A DNA stretch of 12,693 nucleotides from Flavobacteriales bacterium. GTDB taxonomy: Bacteria > Bacteroidota > Bacteroidia > Flavobacteriales_D > SKUL01. A program made the position numbers and the translations under genes. The stretch lies in assembly GCA_007129985.1 (NCBI GenBank), contig SKUL01000102.1, positions 1 through 12,693 of the forward strand, in the 5' to 3' direction. Under the pieces are notes generated by a model. It had not been told where the DNA came from. It did not search any database and saw nothing but the letters and a program-made list of their open reading frames with translations. Positions 1 through 5,994 of the stretch are shown here, piece by piece (position 1 is the stretch's first letter; each line of letters begins with the position of its first letter).

Positions 1-31
1 AAACAGAGCTTCGCCGGTGCGCGGTAAACAT
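1..31 (-). CDS. possible start of a further minus-strand gene, cut by window edge
   Basis: Fifteen bases after the stop of the GldH-like gene an ATG (31..29) opens a frame that stays open for about ten codons (MFTAHRRSSV) to the window edge. There is no clear ribosome binding site. Nothing in the ten residues identifies a family, so this is only a possibility that the minus-strand gene series continues to the left. Confidence 0.2.
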   Translation of the reverse strand, partial: MFTAHRRSSV

Positions 32-46
32 CAGCAAGCAATCAAC

Positions 47-523
47 TCAATTCGCCTCATCGAGTATGACGCCAATTTCCATCGCAAAATTCAAAGGATC
101 TTGCGGCATGTTGTGCTCAATGCGATACGTATAAGTACCGGCTTCAGGAAATTGCTTGTTTTTTTCTACCAAATGCTCGCTATCCCAAATATCAAAGCCA
201 GGCTCTCCGATGTAATCTCCGTTTTCGTCGCGCACTTTCAATTCATATGCATTGACCTGTTCCTTGCCGCTTGGGCTAACCTCTGTTACTTGCACTCTTG
301 CGACTTGAAATTGATAACCATTGGCATATCGAAATGATACACTCGGGTTATACTTGTGGTCGGTGTTTTCAATGGGCACCTGAAATTCACGTACATCTTT
401 CTTTAACCACTCAATATTTGGTGAGAGTTCTTTGTGTTGAACATAAACCCTGCCCTCGGGGTGACAACCCGAAAGGAAGGCCAATAATCCAGCCAGAACA
501 CAGATCAATTTCCAAGTCTTCAT
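47..523 (-). CDS. gldH: GldH-like gliding-motility family lipoprotein
   Basis: This is a 158-residue predicted lipoprotein. The first 19 residues form a lipoprotein signal ending in a lipobox (LSGC), with Cys20 as the acylation site. The mature part has the order I associate with GldH: a short VYVQHKEL strand, a W-containing stretch followed by a predicted beta region (NPSVSFRYANGYQF), a D-x-N-G-D-x-I-G-E turn, then FPEAGTYTYRIEHNMPQDPL and a final hydrophobic strand. GldH is a cell-envelope lipoprotein needed for gliding in Flavobacterium, but homologues also occur in non-gliding Bacteroidota, so motility should not be assumed. An AAAAGGA stretch (534-540) lies 10 bases before the ATG, one of the few Shine-Dalgarno-like sites in the window. 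The assignment is from pattern recall and was not searched. Confidence 0.68.
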   Translation of the reverse strand: MKTWKLICVLAGLLAFLSGCHPEGRVYVQHKELSPNIEWLKKDVREFQVPIENTDHKYNPSVSFRYANGYQFQVARVQVTEVSPSGKEQVNAYELKVRDENGDYIGEPGFDIWDSEHLVEKNKQFPEAGTYTYRIEHNMPQDPLNFAMEIGVILDEAN

Positions 524-774
524 TTTGTTTGGGTCCTTTTAATCAACTCACAATTAATAACATGCTCCAAACCGACACCGATGTTCACCATTCAGAAATA
601 GTAGTGGTTGTTGGTGCTATTTGCGGATACGTCGTTTTAAATTCAGCAAACAAGATAGGTTTTTTGGTGTGTCCTGATGTATGGCTGGTAAATTGGTTGT
701 TGTTTGAGGTGCTGATGGCTAGACAAACTTGTGCAGTTGCACCAACTCACACTACTTGGTAAGACGTTTCCATG
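524..774. other. 251-base intergenic gap, no confident feature
   Basis: The gap separates the 543-residue secreted protein gene from the downstream GldH-like gene, both on the minus strand. It is AT-rich. It holds two small inverted repeats close to the upstream gene's stop: GTGCA-GT-TGCAC at 731-742 and ACCAA/TTGGT arms at 741-745 and 756-760. Neither is followed by a T tract in either direction, so they are weak terminator candidates. I find no good TAnnTTTG box for the GldH-like gene, which may be co-transcribed with the gene upstream or use a degenerate promoter. Confidence 0.5.
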
Positions 775-2406
775 TTAGTTCAGATCCGCATTCACTTTTA
801 TCATCACATCCTGCTTGCGGCCTTTATAAACTTCTACACAAAACAGCCCTGGTCCGACAGGGATTATTCTATTAACACCGAACTGACTAACTGACAGACC
901 ATTCACGTCACGCATATTGAACGTTGGTACTTTACTGATTTCTCCTGATTCATCATTCAATTTGTAAGAGGTAAAATAACCGCCCTTACCATCAGCATGG
1001 GTTGCCGGTTTTTCATTTAACTCCAAGTCAGCGTTCTTTATATTATCCAGAAACAAATAATAATGATGACCATCGCCGGCTACGTAGGCATATGACATGT
1101 CACCTCTCCCTCTCTGCCCTACTTGTACTTTTCCCAGCTTGTTCATCCATTGAATTTCTCCATTGCCATCAATTCTGGCATTGAAAATAAAGTTGTAATG
1201 ATATGTGTAGTAGTGTGACACACGGCCCTTAGCATCAACCCGGGTGTGTTGTTGAACAAAATGCTGTTCGCCGGTTAACAGTATACCTCCATCGTCATAT
1301 ACCATCAAACGATCGATTCCCATTTCGACCATTTCCACATTGCCTTTTTCACTTTTCTTCTCATTCTTAGCTCGTTCTTTGTCTGAACGAAACATGTTAA
1401 CCACTTCTAACGGAATATCATACGTCTTCAATTCCGTTATATCACCGTTCATATCCACTTTAAACAAAATCACACCACCAACACTGGAGTTAGATTTGCT
1501 ACCGTACGAATAATAACCAGCACATAAAACATCTCCCTTACTCGTGTTGAACATAACTAACTCGGTAATCGATTTCCCCTCTATTTCAATGGGAACGACT
1601 TTAAGCATTTCAGAATCAGGTAGAACAGTGAATAGCTCCAAATGATACATCACATTACCTTCCTTGTCAAACCTTTTCCGGTTTTCACCATCATAAACCA
1701 ATGCAAGTAAGTGAGCATTGCCGGCATTGTCTATCGTATAGTCTATGTTATCCATTTTATATTCCGTGTAAGGCATATTTACCTCTTTACGATAGATTTC
1801 ATTCATTGAGTCATCAAAAGCATTCAAGCCTATAACATCGTAGTTCTTTTTGTCTCTGATATTCTCAGGTTTCCTTCGATACTGAATTAGTATCCACGAT
1901 CGATCACTTGAACTTTGTATGTTAAATTTCCCCTTAACCCCCAAGGGTATTCCGTACAAATATACGGCCCCCATTCCGCGTCCAACAGCTGTAGCAAGTT
2001 TGCCATCTACCTTGAAGAGCAGTTTACCCTTTTCTTTGAATGTTCCTTTGTCAAAATCAATCTCTCGCACAAAAAGCTGTTCATTAAATGCTCCACGATC
2101 CCATATGCTATAAAACAAATAATACTTTCCGTTGAATTCACGCAGGCCTTCATACTCGAAACCTTTCCCAAAATCTTTGTATTCCTTTCTACTTATTTCA
2201 TTCAATGTTAACGAATTCCACTTTTGAATAATGACCAGCCCACCTTTTACTTTCACAGCCATAATCTCATCGTTTGCGTAATAGTATTCCTTATGATGAG
2301 CATCAACAACCGGATATGGTGCACTAACCTGATAATCCATATACTGAGAGAAGGCTGTGAAACTTATGAACAAAGTGAAGCAAAATGATATTGTGATTCT
2401 TGACAT
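775..2406 (-). CDS. secreted orphan protein, 543 residues, possibly beta-propeller-like
   Basis: I do not recognise the family. The N-terminus (about residues 1-20, ending near TAFSQ) looks like a Sec signal peptide without a lipobox cysteine, so the product should reach the periplasm, outer membrane or medium. The mature part is rich in short beta-strand blocks with aromatic residues and repeated D-x-x-G turns (DMNGDIT, DGNGEIQ, DDGGILLTG), as in WD-free propeller proteins of Bacteroidota. A charged insert (about residues 340-362, RSDKERAKNEKKSEKG) interrupts the strands. No C-terminal T9SS sorting motif is visible: the chain ends in VMIKVNADLN. The gene starts 122 bases after the HMG-CoA lyase stop, with a degenerate -7 box between them. 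The coding sequence looks more AT-rich than the pyrD and lyase genes next to it. Confidence 0.72.
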   Translation of the reverse strand: MSRITISFCFTLFISFTAFSQYMDYQVSAPYPVVDAHHKEYYYANDEIMAVKVKGGLVIIQKWNSLTLNEISRKEYKDFGKGFEYEGLREFNGKYYLFYSIWDRGAFNEQLFVREIDFDKGTFKEKGKLLFKVDGKLATAVGRGMGAVYLYGIPLGVKGKFNIQSSSDRSWILIQYRRKPENIRDKKNYDVIGLNAFDDSMNEIYRKEVNMPYTEYKMDNIDYTIDNAGNAHLLALVYDGENRKRFDKEGNVMYHLELFTVLPDSEMLKVVPIEIEGKSITELVMFNTSKGDVLCAGYYSYGSKSNSSVGGVILFKVDMNGDITELKTYDIPLEVVNMFRSDKERAKNEKKSEKGNVEMVEMGIDRLMVYDDGGILLTGEQHFVQQHTRVDAKGRVSHYYTYHYNFIFNARIDGNGEIQWMNKLGKVQVGQRGRGDMSYAYVAGDGHHYYLFLDNIKNADLELNEKPATHADGKGGYFTSYKLNDESGEISKVPTFNMRDVNGLSVSQFGVNRIIPVGPGLFCVEVYKGRKQDVMIKVNADLN

Positions 2407-2440
2407 GATTGTGTTTTTAAATTGAACGAGGTTTGGCCTG

Positions 2441-2447
2441 CAAAATA
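2441..2447 (-). promoter_or_regulatory. possible degenerate -7 box for the secreted orphan gene
   Basis: Read on the minus strand this is TATTTTG, one base short of the Bacteroidota consensus TAnnTTTG, about 34 bases before the ATG at 2406. The surrounding 122-base gap is AT-rich and chance matches are likely. It is listed because the gap is long enough for the gene to have its own promoter apart from the pyrD operon. Confidence 0.28.
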
Positions 2448-2528
2448 CAAATACGTGCGAAGAGTTAAGGTATTAGTTTCATCTGTGCACCTTCTTCGAT
2501 AAATCTACAAACTCTAAGTCGCAATATT

Positions 2529-3401
2529 TCATGAACTTATCATCACCTCACCCGCCCTGATCACAGCCTCGGCAAGAGCCGTTTCGTTGAGGCCGTGTGG
2601 GATGTTTTGCTCATTCAGGTAGCGCACAACCTGCTCGGTGGGCATGTTGCCGGTCAGGTCGTCCTTGGCCATGGGGCAGCCTCCAAAACCCTTGATGGCG
2701 CCATCCATGCGCTTGCAACCGCAGGCAAAAACGGCCTCCACTTTTTCGCGCCAGGTGTCGGGCGTGGTGTGCAAATGGGCACCCACTTCAACCTGGGGTA
2801 AGGCCTGAATCATGGTACTGAAAATATCTTGGATGCTCTCAGGAGTTGAGTTGCCAATGGTATCCGAGGGAGCGAGAATCTTTACGCCAAGTTCATCGGC
2901 CAGTCGCTGGCCCCAATTGCACACAATCTCGCTGCTCCAAGGGTCACCGTAGGGGTTGCCAAAAGCCATAGAGAGATACACCACCAGCGTTTTGCCGTGT
3001 GCCACACATAGCTGCTGAATCTCCTCTACCCGCCCCAACGAGTCCTCAATGGTTGAATTGGCGTTGCGTTGCTGAAAAGTTTCCGATACCGAAAAAGGAA
3101 ACCCCAGGTATTGAATTTCATCAAACTGCACGGCATCCTCCGCTCCGCGTCTGTTGGCCACAATGGCGAGGAGTTTTGATGGGGTATTGCTCAAATCAAG
3201 TAAGCGCAGCACATCGGCCGTGTCGCGCATTTGCGGTATTGCCTTGGGCGACACAAAACTGCCGAAATCAATCGTGTCAAATCCTACGCGCAGCAATTGA
3301 TTGATGTATGCCGCCTTGGTTTCGGTGGGGATAAAATTGTGAATGCCTTGCATGGCATCACGCGGACATTCAATGAGTTTGATGCTGTTTGTCATATTCA
3401 T
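2529..3401 (-). CDS. mvaB: hydroxymethylglutaryl-CoA lyase family protein (HMGL-like)
   Basis: This is a 290-residue TIM-barrel enzyme of the HMG-CoA lyase family. That family cleaves HMG-CoA to acetyl-CoA and acetoacetate in leucine and ketone-body metabolism. Metal and catalytic positions are visible: R14-D15 in ECPRDAMQG, H209 and H211 in GAHLHTTPD, C242 in the glycine-rich loop GFGGCPMA, and N252 after it. SFVSPKAIPQM (48-58) is a strong family block. Two departures from the human enzyme stand out: the Glu before SFVSPK (human E72) is Asp45, and the loop from Cys to Asn is one residue longer. The frame can be opened further upstream at a TTG (3410), but that overlaps the pyrD stop. The ATG at 3401, five bases after that stop, is chosen and implies co-transcription with pyrD. 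The exact substrate is not certain. Confidence 0.85.
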   Translation of the reverse strand: MNMTNSIKLIECPRDAMQGIHNFIPTETKAAYINQLLRVGFDTIDFGSFVSPKAIPQMRDTADVLRLLDLSNTPSKLLAIVANRRGAEDAVQFDEIQYLGFPFSVSETFQQRNANSTIEDSLGRVEEIQQLCVAHGKTLVVYLSMAFGNPYGDPWSSEIVCNWGQRLADELGVKILAPSDTIGNSTPESIQDIFSTMIQALPQVEVGAHLHTTPDTWREKVEAVFACGCKRMDGAIKGFGGCPMAKDDLTGNMPTEQVVRYLNEQNIPHGLNETALAEAVIRAGEVMISS

Positions 3402-3406
3402 GCTTT

Positions 3407-4441
3407 TCAAAGGTCAGCGGCAAGTACGGCTTTGTTGATTCGGTTTATCAATCCAGGTCCTTCATACACAAGACCTGAATAAACCTGAACCAAATCGGCT
3501 CCGGCGCGAAGCTTCTCAACCGCATCCCCGGCGCTGTGAATTCCTCCTACCCCAATGATGGGCAGCTTGGGTCCGGCCTTGCTACGGAGGTAGCGAATCA
3601 CTTCATTGGAGCGATTCAATACGGGCTTGCCGCTCAAGCCTCCCGCACCAATGGCTTCAACCTCGCTTTGTGTTGTGCGTAGTCCCTGGCGGTTAATGGT
3701 GGTATTGGTGGCGATGATTCCGTCTATTCCGGTTTCTTTTACGATGCTGAGGATGTCGTCCAACTGCTCGTTGCTGAGGTCCGGCGCTATTTTGAGCAGC
3801 ACGGGGCGTCGTTGCGGCATTTCGCTGTTGCGGTGGTTGATGGTGGTCAGCAAACGGGTAAGCGGCTCTTTTTCCTGTAGTTCGCGCAAACCCGGCGTGT
3901 TGGGAGAACTCACATTTACCACAAAATAATCCACGTACTCGTAAAGCGCATCGAAACATTTGAGGTAATCGTCGGCTGCCTGCTCATTGGGCGTATCCTT
4001 GTTTTTGCCAATGTTTCCGCCCACCACAATGGTTGTGTAGCGTTTTTTAAGTCGTTTGGCCACTTTCTCCACACCGAGATTATTGAAGCCCATTCGATTA
4101 ATCAGGGCTTCGTCGGCCGGAAGCCTGAACAAGCGCGGCTTGGGGTTGCCTTCCTGCGGACGGGGCGTTACCGTTCCGATTTCCACAAAGCCAAATCCCA
4201 GATAAAACCAGGCGTCAACAAGCGACGCGTTTTTGTCCATCCCCGCTGCCAATCCAACCGGATTCGGGAAATACACGCCAAACAACTCGCGACCCAATTT
4301 CTTGCTTCGCACGGAGCCCGCATACCAGAGTCCGCGCACACCGGGAATCCCCAGTACAAACTGCATCAAACCAAAGGTGAAGTTGTGCGCTCGCTCGGCG
4401 TCGAGCTTAAACAAAAAAGGTTTGAGCAAGGTTTTGTACAT
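3407..4441 (-). CDS. pyrD: dihydroorotate dehydrogenase (quinone), class 2
   Basis: PyrD oxidises dihydroorotate to orotate with FMN and passes electrons to membrane quinone, the fourth step of pyrimidine synthesis. The barrel is complete: NPVGLAAGMDKN (60-71), EIGTVTPRPQEGNPKPR (87-103), NRMGFNN (115-121), NVSSPNTPGLR with catalytic Ser179, KIAPDLS, ATNTTI, GGLSGKP, and a C-terminal phosphate-binding block around GVGGIHS and GADLVQVYSGL. Serine as base and the N-terminal amphipathic segment (MYKTLLKPFLFKLDAERAHNF) mark class 2. The open frame runs 39 codons further upstream to 4558, but a TACCTTTG box lies at 4459-4466, inside that extension. The ATG at 4441 gives 345 residues, the usual class 2 length, and is preferred. 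The gene is divergent from sodA. Confidence 0.95.
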   Translation of the reverse strand: MYKTLLKPFLFKLDAERAHNFTFGLMQFVLGIPGVRGLWYAGSVRSKKLGRELFGVYFPNPVGLAAGMDKNASLVDAWFYLGFGFVEIGTVTPRPQEGNPKPRLFRLPADEALINRMGFNNLGVEKVAKRLKKRYTTIVVGGNIGKNKDTPNEQAADDYLKCFDALYEYVDYFVVNVSSPNTPGLRELQEKEPLTRLLTTINHRNSEMPQRRPVLLKIAPDLSNEQLDDILSIVKETGIDGIIATNTTINRQGLRTTQSEVEAIGAGGLSGKPVLNRSNEVIRYLRSKAGPKLPIIGVGGIHSAGDAVEKLRAGADLVQVYSGLVYEGPGLINRINKAVLAADL

Positions 4442-4458
4442 GGATGGCAGCTTTGCCG

Positions 4459-4466
4459 CAAAGGTA
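4459..4466 (-). promoter_or_regulatory. Bacteroidota -7 box (TACCTTTG) of the pyrD operon
   Basis: Read on the minus strand this is an exact TAnnTTTG match, 17 bases before the ATG at 4441. Transcription would begin around 4452, giving a leader of roughly ten bases. A TTG 23 bases upstream of the box is a possible but loosely spaced -33 element. The box lies inside the longer open frame and so decides the pyrD start. Confidence 0.65.
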
Positions 4467-4522
4467 ACTTTCTGCATCATCACACATAGCAATCGGCTCA
4501 TAGCGATAAGCAATGTTAATTC

Positions 4523-4554
4523 TTTGGCCAGCTCTGTAGAGAGCCCTAAATTTG
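4523..4554 (+). promoter_or_regulatory. Bacteroidota promoter of sodA (-33 TTTG, -7 TAAATTTG)
   Basis: TTTG at 4523-4526 and TAAATTTG at 4547-4554 are separated by 20 bases, which fits the Bacteroidota housekeeping promoter (-33 TTG, -7 TAnnTTTG). The -7 box ends 37 bases before the sodA ATG. This is the best-formed promoter in the window, and it is divergent from the pyrD promoter about 80 bases away. Confidence 0.72.
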
Positions 4555-4591
4555 GCACAATCAGAAACGTAAACCACTAAAACATACAACC

Positions 4592-5194
4592 ATGTCATTT
4601 GAATTACCAAAACTCCCTTATGCATACGACGCCCTGGAACCGCACATTGACGCTCGCACCATGGAAATTCACCACTCCAAGCATCACGCGGGGTACACCA
4701 GCAAATTGAACGATGCCATTGCCGGCACCGACGCAGAGGGAAAAAGCATTGAAGAGATTCTCAAAAATATCAACAACTACTCAGGCGCTGTGCGCAACAA
4801 TGGTGGTGGTTACTACAACCACTGTCTTTTCTGGGAAGTGATGTCGCCCAACGGTGGCGGTGAGCCCGGCGGTGATTTGGGCGATGCCATTCGCAGGGAC
4901 TTTGGCTCGTTCAACGAGTTTAAAACCCAGTTTTCCAATGCGGCGGCCACTCAGTTTGGCTCGGGTTGGGCATGGCTGTGTAAGCACGACAACGGCAAGC
5001 TCGAAGTGTGCGGCTCACCGAATCAGGACAACCCCCTGATGCCCGGCGTGGGCTGTGGTGGCCATCCGATTCTTGGTATTGACGTGTGGGAGCACGCCTA
5101 CTACCTCAATTACCAGAACCGTCGTCCGGACTATATTCAGGCTTTCTGGAACGTCATCAACTGGGACAAAGTGAACGAAAATTTCCGCGGTTAA
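4592..5194 (+). CDS. sodA: superoxide dismutase, Mn-type (Fe/Mn family)
   Basis: A 200-residue Fe/Mn superoxide dismutase, converting superoxide to oxygen and hydrogen peroxide. It has no signal peptide, so it is cytoplasmic. The four metal ligands are present: H27 (MEIHH), H77 (YYNHCLFW), D164 and H168 (DVWEHAYY). The H31/Y35 gateway pair is also present. The second-sphere pattern is Mn-type: Gly at 73, four residues before H77, and Gln145 in PNQDNPLM, whereas Fe enzymes place the Gln on the first helix pair. Cambialistic activity cannot be excluded. Four cysteines (78, 130, 140, 155) are more than usual, and C78 replaces the common Ser/Thr after the ligand His. The gene has its own promoter and a strong terminator, so it is monocistronic, and it lies just upstream of a DtxR/MntR-type regulator. 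Confidence 0.96.
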   Translation: MSFELPKLPYAYDALEPHIDARTMEIHHSKHHAGYTSKLNDAIAGTDAEGKSIEEILKNINNYSGAVRNNGGGYYNHCLFWEVMSPNGGGEPGGDLGDAIRRDFGSFNEFKTQFSNAAATQFGSGWAWLCKHDNGKLEVCGSPNQDNPLMPGVGCGGHPILGIDVWEHAYYLNYQNRRPDYIQAFWNVINWDKVNENFRG

Positions 5195-5217
5195 TTCCGT
5201 TTTCATGATTCAAAAGG

Positions 5218-5250
5218 AAAGGCGTGTTCTTCGGAGCGCGCCTTTTTTCT
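5218..5250 (+). terminator. intrinsic terminator after sodA
   Basis: The arms AAAGGCGTG (5218-5226) and CGCGCCTTT (5237-5245) pair over nine positions with one G-T wobble, around a 10-base loop. The downstream arm runs into a T tract (5243-5248). It starts 24 bases after the sodA stop and separates sodA from the regulator gene. Confidence 0.85.
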
Positions 5251-5265
5251 TTCAGTCCAGATGAT

Positions 5266-5281
5266 TTTAGACAAGTCTAAA
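5266..5281. promoter_or_regulatory. palindromic operator candidate upstream of the DtxR/MntR-family gene
   Basis: TTTAGAC-AA-GTCTAAA is an inverted repeat with two perfect 7-base arms and a 2-base centre. It lies 38 bases before the regulator's ATG, just upstream of where the -33 element would be. The size, symmetry and TTTAG...CTAAA ends resemble operators of DtxR/MntR/IdeR-family repressors, so autoregulation of the regulator-transporter pair is the natural inference. I see no second copy in the window. Confidence 0.6.
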
Positions 5282-5307
5282 CCTGTTTTTATCAACCCGG
5301 AAAAAAT

Positions 5308-5315
5308 TATCTTTG
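5308..5315 (+). promoter_or_regulatory. Bacteroidota -7 box (TATCTTTG) of the regulator-transporter operon
   Basis: This exact TAnnTTTG match ends only four bases before the ATG at 5320. Transcription would start at or beside the start codon, so the mRNA should be leaderless or nearly so. A T-rich stretch (5285-5290) sits at the expected -33 distance but has no clear TTG. Confidence 0.65.
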
Positions 5316-5319
5316 TACC

Positions 5320-5994
5320 ATGACCGAACAGCCCCTTACGCGCAGTGAAGAGAACTACCTGAAGGCCGTGTATTCGCTCAGCGGCAATACAGACAAAGGC
5401 GTTTCCACCAGTGATTTGGCAACCCGACTGGAAACCAAAGCCAGTTCAGTAACCGACATGGTTCAAAAACTGGCGGAGAAAAACCTGCTCCACTACCGGA
5501 AGTACCAAGGCGCTAAACTTACTCCCGGCGGAAAGGCAGCGGCCATACAGATAGTCCGCAAACACCGATTGTGGGAGGTATTTCTTCACGAGAAGCTAGG
5601 GTTTGCCTGGGACGAGGTACACGACATTGCAGAGCAATTGGAGCACATCAAGTCTGAGGAGTTGATTTTGCGATTGGAGCGATTTCTCGGTCACCCGAAG
5701 TATGACCCGCACGGCGACCCCATCCCCGACCCCGACGGGCGTATTCAGGCACGACGCAGTATGCCCGTGAGCGAAATGAAGCCAGGTATGGAAGGCGTGA
5801 TTACAGGCGTTCGCGATTCATCGTCAAGTTTTCTTCAATACCTCGACAAGCAACAACTCGTGTTGGGTACTCGTATCAGCGTTGTGGAGGTCTTTGATTA
5901 CGATCAAAGCGTGCAAATTGAAACGGCGGACAATCGCATTACCTTGTCTTTTGATGTCAGTAAGAATATCAAGGTTCAGGTTGAAAACGGATGA
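5320..5994 (+). CDS. DtxR/MntR-family metal-dependent transcriptional repressor
   Basis: A 224-residue regulator with the three-part DtxR layout: winged helix-turn-helix (about 5-68, with SDLATRLETKASSVTDMVQKL as the recognition region), metal-binding dimerisation domain (about 70-140), and C-terminal SH3/FeoA-like domain (about 148-224). Aligned by eye with DtxR, H82, E86 and H101 match the ancillary site, while E105, E108 and H109 match C102, E105 and H106. The Cys-to-Glu change at the first of these is what Mn-sensing MntR shows. However, the N-terminal ligand (Met10 in DtxR, Asp8 in B. subtilis MntR) is Asn12 here, and the SH3-domain ligands of DtxR seem replaced by Ser. It probably represses its own operon in response to Mn or Fe. 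Its TGA overlaps the transporter ATG, so the two are translationally coupled. Confidence 0.9.
   Translation: MTEQPLTRSEENYLKAVYSLSGNTDKGVSTSDLATRLETKASSVTDMVQKLAEKNLLHYRKYQGAKLTPGGKAAAIQIVRKHRLWEVFLHEKLGFAWDEVHDIAEQLEHIKSEELILRLERFLGHPKYDPHGDPIPDPDGRIQARRSMPVSEMKPGMEGVITGVRDSSSSFLQYLDKQQLVLGTRISVVEVFDYDQSVQIETADNRITLSFDVSKNIKVQVENG

Noticed and set aside
731..760. Short inverted repeats near the end of the 543-residue protein gene, considered as terminator
   Set aside because: The arms are only five bases and no T tract follows on the minus strand. Chance is likely in AT-rich sequence.
298..762. Plus-strand frame of 154 codons spanning part of the GldH-like gene and the 524-774 gap
   Set aside because: It lies antisense to a convincing lipoprotein gene for half its length, has no promoter box, and its translation (many Cys, His, Trp) lacks any protein-like pattern.
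3402..3410. TTG start at 3410 for the HMG-CoA lyase-like gene
   Set aside because: It would overlap the pyrD stop. An ATG follows three codons later and gives a normal N-terminus, so the TTG is unnecessary.
3693..3959. Minus-strand 88-codon frame within pyrD and similar frames on both strands of pyrD, smpB and trhO
   Set aside because: These are out-of-frame shadows of conserved genes whose reading frames are certain.
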